Positions 8,723 through 17,757 of a stretch of DNA of 64,000 bases are shown here, one piece after another (the stretch's first letter is position 1; the number at the start of each line of letters is the position of its first letter). The notes below the pieces were generated by a model, which was not told where the DNA came from, did not search any database, and saw nothing but the letters and a program-made list of their open reading frames with translations. The stretch comes from Rhizobium sp. Q54 (GTDB taxonomy: Bacteria; Pseudomonadota; Alphaproteobacteria; Rhizobiales; Aestuariivirgaceae). The stretch lies in NCBI GenBank assembly GCA_945889445.1, contig CAMDBX010000007.1, positions 1-64,000 on the forward strand. Reading direction: 5' to 3'. Made by a program: the position numbers and the translations under genes.

Positions 8723-9355
8723 ATGGCATTGAGCGACATCTCCAAGCTGACGGCCTCCGCCGGCTTCACCGACAGGAATGACCCCTTCAACCTGTTCGGG
8801 GAATGGCTGAAGGAGGCGGAAGCCTCCGAGCCCAACGACCCCAACGCCATGGCGCTGGCCACGGTTGACGAGGAGGGGTTGCCCAACGTCCGCATGGTGC
8901 TGCTGAAGGGCTATGACGAGCGCGGCTTCGTCTTCTACACCAATTTCCAGAGCCAGAAGGGTCAGGAGATCCTCGGCACCATGAAGGCGGCCCTCGTCTT
9001 CCACTGGAAGTCGCTGCGCCGGCAGGTGCGGGTGCGCGGCATCGTCGAGGAGGTCTCCAAGGCCGAGGCGGATGACTATTTCGCCTCGCGGCCCCGCGAC
9101 AGCCGCATCGGCGCCTGGGCCTCGCAGCAGTCGCGCCCGCTGGAAAGCCGCTTCGCACTTGAAACGGCAGTGGCCGTGAACACCGCGAAATACGCGATCG
9201 GCGAGGTGCCGCGGCCTGCCCACTGGTCCGGCTTCCGCATCAAGCCGCTGGCGATCGAGTTCTGGCACGACCGGCCGTTCCGTCTGCATGACCGCGTGGT
9301 ATTCCGCCGCCCGGATGACAACGCTCAATGGTCCAAGGCGAGGCTTTATCCGTGA
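8723..9355 (+). CDS. pdxH: Pyridoxamine 5'-phosphate oxidase
   Basis: A 210-aa FMN enzyme oxidising pyridoxine or pyridoxamine 5'-phosphate to pyridoxal 5'-phosphate. Family hallmarks are [34 protein letters not shown] and the C-terminal ARLYP. The start at 8723 (MALSDIS) has AGGA eight bases upstream and matches family length; the frame stays open 78 bases further up without support. The next gene, an SDR, starts by overlapping the stop (GTGA). Confidence 0.95.
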   Translation: MALSDISKLTASAGFTDRNDPFNLFGEWLKEAEASEPNDPNAMALATVDEEGLPNVRMVLLKGYDERGFVFYTNFQSQKGQEILGTMKAALVFHWKSLRRQVRVRGIVEEVSKAEADDYFASRPRDSRIGAWASQQSRPLESRFALETAVAVNTAKYAIGEVPRPAHWSGFRIKPLAIEFWHDRPFRLHDRVVFRRPDDNAQWSKARLYP

Positions 9356-10107
9356 ACGCGACACCCGATGCCGACCGCAAGACACTGATCCTCACCGGCG
9401 CCTCGCGCGGCATCGGGCACGCCACGGTGAAGCGCTTCTCGACGGCAGGGTGGCGCGTCATCACCTGCTCGCGCCAGCCCTTCTCCGAGGACTGCCCGTG
9501 GGACGCTGGGCCCGAAGACCACATCGTGGTTGACCTGGCCTCCTCCGAGGACACCCACAAGGCCATCGCGCAGATGAAGGAGAAGCTGAAGGCGCAAGGC
9601 TCCAGGCTTCATGCGCTGGTCAACAACGCGGCGATCAGCCCGAAGAAGCCGGGAGGCGCTCGCCTCAACACGCTCGAGACTTCGGAGCATGACTGGAAGA
9701 CGGTGTTCCAGATCAACTTCTTCGCGCCCGTCATGCTGGCGCGCGGGTTGATGGACGAGCTCGTCGCGGCCAAGGGCGCGGTGGTGAACGTCACCTCGAT
9801 TGCAGGCTCTCGCGTGCACCCCTTCGCGGGTGCTGCTTACTCAACATCGAAGGCGGCGCTTGCCTCGCTGACACGCGAGATGGCGGCGGACTTCGGACCC
9901 TTCGGCGTGCGCGTCAATTCCATCTCGCCGGGCGAGATCGAGACCTCCATCCTGTCTCCCGGCACCGAGAAGCTGGTGGCGCAGATTCCGCAGCGGCGGC
10001 TCGGCCAGCCGGAAGAGGTGGCCAAGGCGATCTATTTCCTGTGCACCGACCAGTCGTCCTATGTGACGGGAGCTGAACTGCACATCAACGGCGGCCAGCA
10101 TGTCTAA
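9352..10107 (+). CDS. Short-chain dehydrogenase/reductase
   Basis: A 251-aa classical SDR. The Rossmann motif is TGASRGIG near residue 15, NNAA follows near residue 87, and the catalytic Tyr and Lys sit in YSTSKAALA near residue 163. The C-terminus [13 protein letters not shown] is typical of FabG-like oxidoreductases; the substrate is unknown. The GTG start at 9352 is preferred because aaggcgagg lies upstream and it overlaps the pdxH stop by 4 nt. An ATG at 9328 is possible but lacks a good ribosome site. It overlaps the downstream lyase gene by 8 nt. Confidence 0.85.
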   Translation: MNATPDADRKTLILTGASRGIGHATVKRFSTAGWRVITCSRQPFSEDCPWDAGPEDHIVVDLASSEDTHKAIAQMKEKLKAQGSRLHALVNNAAISPKKPGGARLNTLETSEHDWKTVFQINFFAPVMLARGLMDELVAAKGAVVNVTSIAGSRVHPFAGAAYSTSKAALASLTREMAADFGPFGVRVNSISPGEIETSILSPGTEKLVAQIPQRRLGQPEEVAKAIYFLCTDQSSYVTGAELHINGGQHV

Positions 10108-11245
10108 CGACAGGCTGCGCCCCGAAACCATCGCGGCGCATGCGCTTCGTGCCATTGACGAGGCAACGGGCGCCGTGGTGCCGCCGATCTACCTCTCCTC
10201 TACCTATGCCCGCGACGAAGACTACAAGCCGAAGCTGAAGGAGAACTACGTCCGCAACGGAAACCCGACGCTGTGGCAGACGGAGGAGGCCATCGCGGCG
10301 CTGGAGCAGGGCACATCGGCCCTGCTGTTTGCCTCCGGCATGGCGGCGATCACCATCCTGCTGGAGACGGTGCCGCAGGGTGCGCATGTGGTGGCGCCCG
10401 ACGTGATGTATTACGGCACGCGCGACTGGATGAAGCGGCTGGAAGGCCTCAAGCGGATCACGCTCACGCTGTTCGACCCGAAGCAGCCAGGCGCGCTTCA
10501 AGCCGCGCTGCAGAAGGGCAAGACCGATCTGGTGTGGATCGAGACGCCGCTGAACCCGACATGGGACGTGATCGACATCGAGGCTGCGGCCAAGGCGGCG
10601 CATGCGGCGGGTGCCATTCTCGCGGTGGATGCAACGGCGACGGGGGCCGTCACCACGCAGCCGCTGACGCTGGGTGCCGACATCGTGTTCCACTCGGCGA
10701 CCAAATACTTGAATGGCCATTCCGACGTGCTCGCCGGCGTGCTGGTGACGCGCGAGGAAAACCAGCGCTGGACGGATGTGCGAAGCTTACGCACCAAGAT
10801 GGGCGCACCGCTGGCACCGCTCGACTGCTTCCTGCTGCTGCGGGGCATGCGCACCGTGTTCGTGCGCTATCGCCAGTGCTCGGCCAATGCCATGGCGATT
10901 GCGAAACATTTCGAGGGTCACCCGAAGGTGGAGCGCGTGCTCTATCCGGGGCTTGCCTCGCATCCGGGCCACGCCATCGCGGTGCGGCAGATGCGCGATG
11001 GCTTCGGGGGCATGATGTCCTTGCTCGTGAAGGGCGGCTTCGATGATGCGCAGAAGCTGTGCACGAGGCTGAAGGTGATCGTGCCGGCGACGTCATTGGG
11101 TGGCGTCGAAAGCCTTGCCGAGCATAGGAAGACGGTGGAGGGGCCGACGAGCCCGGTGCCGGACAATCTGGTGCGGCTGTCGATCGGCATTGAGCATGCG
11201 GATGACCTGATCGCGGACCTCGAGCAGGCGCTGGCTGGGGTCTGA
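10100..11245 (+). CDS. metC: Cystathionine beta-lyase / Cys-Met metabolism PLP enzyme
   Basis: A 381-aa PLP enzyme of the transsulfuration family. The PLP lysine lies in HSATKYLNGHSD about residue 200, and the substrate-binding region includes SLGGVESLAEH near the C-terminus. The sequence fits cystathionine beta-lyase (cystathionine to homocysteine, pyruvate and ammonia), but gamma-synthase or gamma-lyase activity cannot be excluded. It closes the pdxH/SDR/metC unit; pdxH would supply the PLP cofactor used here. A perfect 36-bp inverted repeat follows the stop. Confidence 0.82.
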   Translation: MSNDRLRPETIAAHALRAIDEATGAVVPPIYLSSTYARDEDYKPKLKENYVRNGNPTLWQTEEAIAALEQGTSALLFASGMAAITILLETVPQGAHVVAPDVMYYGTRDWMKRLEGLKRITLTLFDPKQPGALQAALQKGKTDLVWIETPLNPTWDVIDIEAAAKAAHAAGAILAVDATATGAVTTQPLTLGADIVFHSATKYLNGHSDVLAGVLVTREENQRWTDVRSLRTKMGAPLAPLDCFLLLRGMRTVFVRYRQCSANAMAIAKHFEGHPKVERVLYPGLASHPGHAIAVRQMRDGFGGMMSLLVKGGFDDAQKLCTRLKVIVPATSLGGVESLAEHRKTVEGPTSPVPDNLVRLSIGIEHADDLIADLEQALAGV

Positions 11246-11252
11246 CTCGCGG

Positions 11253-11354
11253 ACCCCCACCCCTACCCCTCCCCACAAGGGGGAGGGGAACCATGTACCG
11301 ACATATCGGTGAGGTGTCCCCCTCCCCCTTGTGGGGAGGGGTAGGGGTGGGGGT
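11253..11354. repeat. Perfect 36-bp inverted repeat between convergent genes
   Basis: The left arm (11253-11288) and right arm (11319-11354) are exact reverse complements, made of C-runs on one side and G-runs on the other around acaag/cttgt. The 30-base centre holds a smaller palindrome, accga...tcggt. The element fills the gap between metC and hemN, which face each other, so it could end transcription from both sides. C/G-run palindromes of this kind are a common intergenic repeat in alphaproteobacteria. Confidence 0.8.
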
Positions 11355-11364
11355 TGTGCCGCGG

Positions 11365-12717
11365 TCACACCGCCTTGGCATGCCGGTTGGGTGCGGCCAC
11401 GAAATGCGCGTCGTAAGCCGCAGCCACGGTGCGCAGGAACAGGCGGTGCTTCGGCTTGACGCTGACGCGGTTGCCCTTCACCTCGGCAATGCCGGCGAAG
11501 ATGGCGGGTTCGAGCTTTTCGGCAACGTCATCGAAGATCACCGGGTCGAAGCCGTGGCGCTGGGCAATTTCTGCCGCATCCACCGAGAGGTCGCACATCA
11601 GGCGCTCGATCACTTCCGAGCGCATGCGGTCTTCCGCCGTGGTGGCCAGCCCGCGGGTGACCGGGCTCTCGTTGCGGTCGATCTTCTGTGACCACTCCAG
11701 CGTGTCGCGCGCCGACTGCACGAAGCCTTGCGGGAATTCGCCGATGGCGGAGGCGCCGAAGGCCAGCAGCGCATCGGAGACGTCCGTCGTGTAGCCTTGG
11801 AAGTTGCGGCGCATGGTGCCGTTGCGGGCAGCTGCCGTGATCTCGTCATGCTCCAGTGCGAAATGGTCGAGCCCGATCGAGGCATAGCCATGGGCGTTGA
11901 GCTCGCGCTCGATGATGGTGGCCTGACTATAGCGGGCGTTGACGCCGGGAAGCTCGGCATCATTGATCATCTTCTGGTGCTTCTTGAACCACGGCACATG
12001 GGCATAGCCGAAGACCGAGATGCGGTCGGGCTTCAGCTCCGCCGCCTGCTGCGCAGTCTTGGCGACGCTTTCCACCGTCTGGGCGGGAAGGCCGTACATG
12101 AGATCGAAGTTCACTGAGGTGAAGCCCGCCTCGCGCAGGAACTCGTTTGCCGCCTTGACGAGGCCGAATGTCTGCAGCCGGTTGATCTTCATCTGCACTG
12201 GCGTGGCGAAATCCTGGACGCCGAAGCTGATGCGGTTGAATCCCATGCCGTTCAGCACCTTGGCGCGTTCGCGCGTCAGCGTGCGGGGGTCGGACTCAAG
12301 CGCCATCTCGCCGCCGGTGGCAAGCCCTAGCCCCGAGTCGATGGCCTCGACGATCTCGCCGATGTGGAGGTCATCGAGATAGGTGGGCGTGCCGCCGCCG
12401 AAGTGGAGGTGCGTGACCTTGCCCTTGCGGCCCTGGAACAGGGAGGCGGAGCGCCGGATGTCCTTGACCAGATATTCGACGTAGCGCGCCGCGCGGTCAT
12501 AGCTGTTGGGCACAGAGGTGTGGCAACCGCAATACCAGCAGAGCTGGCGGCAGAAGGGGATGTGGACATAGACCGAGAGGGTCGCCTCCGGGTCCAGCGC
12601 CGCCAGCCAGTCATCCGACATCTGGCCGGGGAAGGTGGACTGGAACTGCACCGCGGTCGGGTAGCTCGTGTACCGCGGAACGTCCTGTGTGGCGAAGGGG
12701 AGAAGCTGACTGTCCAT
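11365..12717 (-). CDS. hemN: Oxygen-independent coproporphyrinogen III dehydrogenase
   Basis: A 450-aa radical-SAM enzyme that decarboxylates coproporphyrinogen III to protoporphyrinogen IX without oxygen. The [4Fe-4S] cysteines are Cys56, Cys60 and Cys63 (CRQLCWYC), with the usual fourth Cys65 in CGC. DVPRYTSYPTAVQF at the N-terminus and HFGGGTPTYL are HemN signatures, separating it from HemW. The start has no obvious ribosome site. An FNR/FixK box lies 36 bases upstream of the ATG, so induction under low oxygen is expected. Confidence 0.95.
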   Translation of the reverse strand: MDSQLLPFATQDVPRYTSYPTAVQFQSTFPGQMSDDWLAALDPEATLSVYVHIPFCRQLCWYCGCHTSVPNSYDRAARYVEYLVKDIRRSASLFQGRKGKVTHLHFGGGTPTYLDDLHIGEIVEAIDSGLGLATGGEMALESDPRTLTRERAKVLNGMGFNRISFGVQDFATPVQMKINRLQTFGLVKAANEFLREAGFTSVNFDLMYGLPAQTVESVAKTAQQAAELKPDRISVFGYAHVPWFKKHQKMINDAELPGVNARYSQATIIERELNAHGYASIGLDHFALEHDEITAAARNGTMRRNFQGYTTDVSDALLAFGASAIGEFPQGFVQSARDTLEWSQKIDRNESPVTRGLATTAEDRMRSEVIERLMCDLSVDAAEIAQRHGFDPVIFDDVAEKLEPAIFAGIAEVKGNRVSVKPKHRLFLRTVAAAYDAHFVAAPNRHAKAV

Positions 12718-12752
12718 GGAAGCTGACAGTATCGGCTGTTAGGCTCCGTTCA

Positions 12753-12766
12753 TTGACCTCGATCAA
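12753..12766. promoter_or_regulatory. FNR/FixK anaerobox upstream of hemN
   Basis: The site reads ttgacctcgatcaa, which fits TTGAY-N4-RTCAA. Reading towards hemN, a possible -10 (TACTGT) lies where a class II FNR promoter, centred near -41.5, would place it. The transcript would then begin within a few bases of the hemN ATG. The site is known in many proteobacterial hemN promoters; here it is a sequence match only. Confidence 0.7.
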
Positions 12767-12781
12767 GACGGGGAATTTTTG

Positions 12782-13399
12782 TCAGTAGAGGGCGGTGCGG
12801 TAATCCTCTTCCACCTCGTCATCGATCTTCGCGGCTTCGGGCTCCGCCACCTGCGTCGAGGTCTGCTCCAGGATCATGCGGGCGATGGAGGGCAGTTGGG
12901 CGCGATCCTGGCGGTAGTCCGGCTCCCAGAGCTTCGAGCGTTTCAGCGCCTTGGCGCAGTGCAGGAAGACCTCCTCAACCGTGACCACGATGCCGACCAC
13001 CGGCTGCTTGCCATTCACCGTGCAGGCGGACAGAAGCGCCGGATCATCGGTGATGCGGGCCCGGCCATTGAGGCGCAGCGTATCCTCGAAGCCGGGCACG
13101 AAGAACAGTAGCCCGACATTCGGGTTGGCCGTGATGTTGGCCATGGTGTCCAGCCGGTTGTTGCCCGGCCGGTCGGGGATGACGATCGTGGTGTCATCGA
13201 GGATATGGACGAAGCCCGGCGGGTCGCCGCGCGGAGAAAGATCCGCGCGGCCTTGTGTGTCAGCCGTGGAGATGACGAGGAAGGGCGACAGGCCGATGAA
13301 CTGGCGCGAATACTTGTCCAGCGCCGGCCTGCTCTTGGCGGAAGCGAGGGGATGGACCTCGCCAAACTTGAGCCGCAGATCTTCCTCGCCGCCGATCAT
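12782..13399 (-). CDS. Pyridoxamine 5'-phosphate oxidase-like FMN-binding protein
   Basis: A 205-aa split-barrel (PNPOx-fold) protein. Conserved blocks are FLVISTADTQGRADLSPRGD, TIVIPDRPGNNRLDTMANI and VGLLFFVPGFEDTLRLNGRA, matching the MSMEG_1061-type group rather than true PdxH. It probably binds FMN or a related flavin; the reaction is unknown. The start overlaps the end of the upstream transaminase gene (ATGA), implying co-translation. Confidence 0.8.
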   Translation of the reverse strand: MIGGEEDLRLKFGEVHPLASAKSRPALDKYSRQFIGLSPFLVISTADTQGRADLSPRGDPPGFVHILDDTTIVIPDRPGNNRLDTMANITANPNVGLLFFVPGFEDTLRLNGRARITDDPALLSACTVNGKQPVVGIVVTVEEVFLHCAKALKRSKLWEPDYRQDRAQLPSIARMILEQTSTQVAEPEAAKIDDEVEEDYRTALY

Positions 13400-14775
13400 G
13401 CCCGCGCGTTCTCCTTGCGGGCCCAGGCTTCCATGGCATCCAGGCCCTTTTCGAAGACGTCGAACATCTCGTGGATCTCGTCCACGGTGATGATGAGCGG
13501 CGGGCAGAGCGCCACCGAGTCCTGGATGTTGCGGACGATGAGGCCCATCTCCTGCAGCGTGTTCACCGTGGCGGCACCCACCATCTTCTTCGGATCGAAG
13601 CTGCGCTTGGTGGCCTTGTCGGCCACGAGTTCGACAGCACCGATGAGGCCGACGCCACGCGCCTCGCCCACCAGCGGATGGTCGGCCAGCTTCTTCAGCC
13701 GTGCCTGGAACACCGGGCTCATCTTGGCCGCGTGCTCCATGATCTTGTCGCGCTGGTAGATCTCGATGGTCTTGAGCGAGATGGCGCAGCCCACGGGGTG
13801 GGCGGTGTAGGTGTAGCCATGGCCAAAGGTGCCGAGCTTGCGGCTTTCATCCAGCATGGCCTGGTAGAGGTCTTCCTCGACGGTGAGTGCCGACAGCGGG
13901 AAATAGGCCGAGGTGATGGCCTTGGCCATGGTGATCGACTGAGGCTTCATGCCGTAGGTGGTCGAGCCGAACCAGTTGCCGGTGCGGCCGAAGCCGCAGA
14001 TCACTTCGTCGGCGATGAAGCGGATGTCGTACTTCTCGAGGATGGCGTTGACCTTCTCCCAATAGCCGTCGGGCGGCAGCAGCACGCCGCCCGCTCCCAT
14101 CAGCGGCTCGCCGATGAAGGCGGCGATGGTGTCAGGCCCCTCGCGCAGGATCATGTCCTCGAGGTCCTGCGCCATGCGGGAGGCGAAGTCCTGCTCGGTC
14201 TCACCTTCCTGGCCGTAGCGATAAAAATGCGGGCAGGAGGTGTGCAGCACGTTGGCGATGGGCAGGTCGAAGTCGTTGTGCACCCAGGGGAGCCCGGTGA
14301 GCGAGGCCGACGCGATGGTGACGCCGTGATAGGCGCGCATGCGGCTGATGATCTTCTTCTTGTCGCGCTTGCCGCGGGCATTGTTGTAGTACCACGACAG
14401 CTTCATCTGCATGTCGTTGGCCTCGGAGCCGGACGAGCCGAACAGCACCTTGGAGGCGGGGCAGGGGGCGATTTCCTTGAGCTTCTCGGAGAGCTCGATC
14501 ACGCCATCATGCGACTTGCCGCCGAAGGCATGGGTGAAGGACACCCGGCGCAGCGCTTCTGCACCGGCCTCGGCGATTTCCTGGTTGCCATAGCCCAGTG
14601 CCGTGCACCACAGGCCCGACATGCCCTCGATGTAGCGCTTGCCCGTGTCGTCATAGAGATGGATGCCGCGGCCCTCGTTGAGGATGAGGGGCCCCACCTC
14701 GCGGTGGCGGGCGAGGTTGGTGTAGGGGTGGATCACCGTCTCGATGTCGCGGACGGCCATGTTGGACAAGGGCAT
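13396..14775 (-). CDS. Class III aminotransferase (omega-amino acid:pyruvate type)
   Basis: A 459-aa PLP-dependent fold-type I transaminase. Signatures: LFGSSGSEANDMQMKL for the phosphate cup, FIADEVICGFGRTG with the PLP-ring aspartate, and the Schiff-base lysine in ITMAKAITSAYFPLSA about residue 285. The AYHGVTIASASLTG block and overall length fit beta-alanine:pyruvate or polyamine/omega-amino-acid transaminases; the amino donor cannot be fixed. It shares a 4-nt overlap with the PNPOx-like gene downstream. Confidence 0.88.
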   Translation of the reverse strand: MPLSNMAVRDIETVIHPYTNLARHREVGPLILNEGRGIHLYDDTGKRYIEGMSGLWCTALGYGNQEIAEAGAEALRRVSFTHAFGGKSHDGVIELSEKLKEIAPCPASKVLFGSSGSEANDMQMKLSWYYNNARGKRDKKKIISRMRAYHGVTIASASLTGLPWVHNDFDLPIANVLHTSCPHFYRYGQEGETEQDFASRMAQDLEDMILREGPDTIAAFIGEPLMGAGGVLLPPDGYWEKVNAILEKYDIRFIADEVICGFGRTGNWFGSTTYGMKPQSITMAKAITSAYFPLSALTVEEDLYQAMLDESRKLGTFGHGYTYTAHPVGCAISLKTIEIYQRDKIMEHAAKMSPVFQARLKKLADHPLVGEARGVGLIGAVELVADKATKRSFDPKKMVGAATVNTLQEMGLIVRNIQDSVALCPPLIITVDEIHEMFDVFEKGLDAMEAWARKENARA

Positions 14776-14849
14776 TCTGGTTCCTCCTAGAGTGGAGGGA
14801 CTATATCAGGGGAATCGGGCGTGGGAACAGGGGTCGGGGCCCCCACCCA

Positions 14850-14930
14850 TTCACCTTGCGCAGGCTTGACCCGCGCATCCTTTGCGCGGTCGCCAAGAGG
14901 GATGCCCCGGTCAAGCCGGGCCAAGGTGAA
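14850..14930. repeat. Imperfect 32-bp inverted repeat
   Basis: The left arm (14850-14881) and right arm (14899-14930) are roughly 80% complementary, with the shared cores ttcaccttg/caaggtgaa and ggcttgacc/ggtcaagcc. It lies between the PfkB kinase stop and the start of the aminotransferase gene, both on the minus strand. It may be a dispersed palindromic element that separates two transcription units. Confidence 0.5.
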
Positions 14931-14945
14931 AATGGAGGGACGGCC

Positions 14946-15947
14946 CTAAGTCGAGCGCAGGCCCTTGGCCTTGGCATAGTCCAGGCATTCCGCCCACGGA
15001 CGGATGCCAGCACTGGTGGTGGGCGAATGGAGCGACGTGGCGGCGGCGGCGTTGCCGAGGTCGAGGCAGCGCTCCAGCGACCAGTTCTCGTGCAGACCGA
15101 AAAGAACCCCGGCATAGAAGGCATCGCCCGCCCCGGTGGCGCCGGCGATTTCCGACTGGTCGACGCGCACCGAGGGGCGCTTCGAGACTTCGCCGTTGCG
15201 CGTGACCGCCACGGCGCCATCGGGGTGGTGAATGCAGGCGAGTTCGCCCACGCCCATGGCCAGAAGCCTGCGGCAGGCTTCTTCTGCCGCGTGCCAATCC
15301 AGGCGGACGCGGGGTGCCACGTCGACCGCGGTGATGCTCGCCGCCTCATAGTCATTGACCACGAACACGTCGCACAGCGGCAGGCAGGGTGGCACCAGCT
15401 GGCGCAGGTCGTCGGCGGGGACCGGGCAAAGCTCAAGGCAGGTCTTCATGCCGCGCGCCCTCGCGGCGCTGAGCAGCGTGCGCCAGCCATCGCTTCTGTC
15501 CAGGGCACGGGCCGTGCCTGGGCTGCCGAGGTAGTAGATCCTGGCGTTGCTGTCCTCGGGCGGCATCAGGTGCTCGACCGTCATCAGGTTGTTGCAGCCG
15601 AGCTGCGCGAAGAAGGTGCGCCGACCGGTGTCCTTGCAGGACATGACATGGGTGTGGCTGGTAACGGCACCAGGGATCATCGCCACGCGTGAGGTATCGA
15701 GACCGTAGCCGCGCGCGCTGGCCAGCATGATCTCGCCATAGGCATCGCTGCCGGAGGAGGCCAGCAGCGTCACCGGGAAATCGGCGCCGAGCTGCAGGAG
15801 GCCTGCCGCCGCATTGTGCGGGGGCCCGCCGGCCGCCATTTCGGTGCGGTCGATGAATGCCAGCGTCTCCTCGGCCGGCCAGTGATCGATGATGTGCACG
15901 ATGTCGAGCACCACGATCCCGGCCAGCACGATGCCGCGCTTGGTCAC
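14946..15947 (-). CDS. PfkB family carbohydrate kinase
   Basis: A 333-aa ribokinase-fold sugar kinase. The C-terminal signature GATGAGDAFYAGVLFG (about residues 265-280) contains the catalytic base Asp, and the N-terminal AAGGPPHNAAAGLLQLG block is the substrate-binding GG motif. The sugar substrate is unknown. It starts at a GTG overlapping the stop of the upstream barrel-like gene by 4 nt (GTGA), so the two are probably made together and act in one pathway. Confidence 0.88.
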   Translation of the reverse strand: MTKRGIVLAGIVVLDIVHIIDHWPAEETLAFIDRTEMAAGGPPHNAAAGLLQLGADFPVTLLASSGSDAYGEIMLASARGYGLDTSRVAMIPGAVTSHTHVMSCKDTGRRTFFAQLGCNNLMTVEHLMPPEDSNARIYYLGSPGTARALDRSDGWRTLLSAARARGMKTCLELCPVPADDLRQLVPPCLPLCDVFVVNDYEAASITAVDVAPRVRLDWHAAEEACRRLLAMGVGELACIHHPDGAVAVTRNGEVSKRPSVRVDQSEIAGATGAGDAFYAGVLFGLHENWSLERCLDLGNAAAATSLHSPTTSAGIRPWAECLDYAKAKGLRST

Positions 15948-16933
15948 TTCTTGTAGCCGTCGAGCGCGGGTTCGGTGATCTTCAGGTCGTCCTCGAGCTT
16001 GCGCTTGGGGCTAAGCCCCTTCTTGGACAGGATGGCGTGATAGTGCTTCACTGCCTGCTCGGCCGTTACCTCGGACTCGATCACCGGGCGGAACAGCGCC
16101 ACGAGGTCGAGCGGGCTTTCGGCGAGGTTGATCTTGCGGCCGAAGAGCGCGACCTTGGCGCCCGACTTCTCGCCTTGGGCAAGCAGCTCGAAGCAATCGC
16201 GCGTGGTGCCCGAGGACCCGCCGAGGATGCCGATGACGAGGCCCGGATCATGGCTTGCCAGCTCCTCCATGGCCTTGCGGCCATTGAACGGCATCTTGAG
16301 GAACAGCGGACGCTCCACCTTCGCCATGCCGGCGAGCACGCGCATGATCATGTCGTTCACGTAGAAGGGCATTTGCTCGGCGGGCAGGTTCTGCGGCGCG
16401 TTGGGATTGAAGATCTCAAGGAAGTGGCGGAACTTGTGCTTCACCGCGTCGTGGCGGAACTCGCGGTACTGCTCCACTGCCTCCAGGTCGCGCTCGAGGA
16501 TGTTGTTGAAGGTGACCGAGTAAAGACCAAGGTCGCAGAACTTCGAGACGTAGTCGAGGTTGGCGGTGCGCCATGGGCGCGAGGGCTCCTTGGCGTAGTT
16601 GCCGGCGCGCGGGTGCCAGATGTCGGACGTGTCATTGGCGCGGATGGCGGGCGTGACGCCCGACTTCTCGAACAGGCCGTCCTCGATGAGCAGCTCCATG
16701 TTGGAGACGGCACCCAGCATCACGTCCATCTGCTTCTGCTTGACCATGTCGCGGATGGTCTGGCGGAACTCGGGGATGGAGCGATGCTTGCCGGACTGAT
16801 CCAGATAGTCATGCGCACCCGTGCCCTTGACGCCGAAGGCATAGTCCGGGTCCTTGGCATCAGCGAGGATGAAGTCCTTCGGCTTGTACTTGCCGGCGGC
16901 GATGATCTTCAGCTTCTTGTCGAGCGATTTCAC
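15944..16933 (-). CDS. Predicted TIM-barrel, aldolase-like protein of unknown function
   Basis: A 329-aa cytoplasmic protein beginning (M)KSLDKKLKIIAAGKYKPKDF. The GTG at 16931-16933 is chosen because AGGA lies nine bases upstream and the longer frame adds an arginine-rich non-conserved leader. Repeated strand-helix units such as RPLFLKMPFNG, LVIGILGGSSGTTRDC and KVALFGRKINLAESP suggest a beta/alpha barrel, and the lysine in LFLKMPFNG could be a Schiff-base residue as in class I sugar-phosphate aldolases. Coupling to the PfkB kinase supports a kinase-then-aldolase pair. No function is assigned firmly. Confidence 0.6.
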   Translation of the reverse strand: MKSLDKKLKIIAAGKYKPKDFILADAKDPDYAFGVKGTGAHDYLDQSGKHRSIPEFRQTIRDMVKQKQMDVMLGAVSNMELLIEDGLFEKSGVTPAIRANDTSDIWHPRAGNYAKEPSRPWRTANLDYVSKFCDLGLYSVTFNNILERDLEAVEQYREFRHDAVKHKFRHFLEIFNPNAPQNLPAEQMPFYVNDMIMRVLAGMAKVERPLFLKMPFNGRKAMEELASHDPGLVIGILGGSSGTTRDCFELLAQGEKSGAKVALFGRKINLAESPLDLVALFRPVIESEVTAEQAVKHYHAILSKKGLSPKRKLEDDLKITEPALDGYKK

Positions 16934-17045
16934 GGGGCTTTTCCTGCAGGTTGATCGAAGATTTCCTCTTCTAGCAGCCTCAGGGTCCGGGACAACGGGA
17001 TTGTGGGGCTTTTCCTTTGGGGCCCGCCGTTGCAAAATGGCAGCC

Positions 17046-17750
17046 ATGACAAATCTCGTGATGATCCCCGCCTTCGGCTGTGATGAACGCCTCTATGCCG
17101 AGATTGCGCCCCTTCTGCCCTCCAACGTGCTGAATTCGACGGTGATCGCCGACGGGGCGGATTTCGCCACTTGCGTGGAGCAGGTGCTGGCCCAGGCGCC
17201 CAGGCATTTCGTGGTGCTGGGTACCTCGTTTGGCGGGCGCGTGGCGCTGGAAACCACGCTTGCCGCGCCCGAGCGGGTGCGAGGCCTGATCGTCATCGGC
17301 TCCAGCCCCGGCGCAGTGGCCGACCAGCGGGCGGGCCTGCGCCGCTCGGAGCGGTTGCGGGCGGGTGAGGCGGAGCAGGTGGCCACTGAAATGGGCGACA
17401 TGATCGCCCACATGGACGGCCCCAACGGCCCCGCCGCGCGGCAGGCCTTCATCGACATGTGCGCGACGCTGGGCCCCGAAGCCCTCACCCGCCAGTCGGA
17501 TGCGCTGGCCCACCGCGTCGACCGCTGGCCACGGCTCGTTGAGATCACCTGCCCGGCGCTGATGCTGTGGGGCGCGCACGACAAGTTTTCGCCCGCGGCG
17601 GAAGGCCTGCGCATGTCGGCTGCCATCCCTCGGGGCCGCTACGTGGAGCTGGCCGACTGCGGCCATTTCCCGACGCTCGAATATCCTGACGAGACGGCGG
17701 CGGCGATCGACCACTGGATGGAAGACGTGGGGTTGTCGCCCAAGCTGTGA
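17046..17750 (+). CDS. Alpha/beta hydrolase
   Basis: A 234-aa alpha/beta-hydrolase fold protein. The nucleophile elbow is GTSFGG near residue 60, the acid lies in LWGAHDKFSP near residue 180, and the catalytic His is in ADCGHFPTLEYP near residue 206. No signal peptide is present, so it acts in the cytoplasm; the substrate is unknown. An in-frame ATG at 17037 is an equally possible start. It is divergent from the barrel-like gene and converges on the diheme cytochrome gene with a 7-base gap. Confidence 0.83.
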   Translation: MTNLVMIPAFGCDERLYAEIAPLLPSNVLNSTVIADGADFATCVEQVLAQAPRHFVVLGTSFGGRVALETTLAAPERVRGLIVIGSSPGAVADQRAGLRRSERLRAGEAEQVATEMGDMIAHMDGPNGPAARQAFIDMCATLGPEALTRQSDALAHRVDRWPRLVEITCPALMLWGAHDKFSPAAEGLRMSAAIPRGRYVELADCGHFPTLEYPDETAAAIDHWMEDVGLSPKL

Positions 17751-17757
17751 GCGAAGA

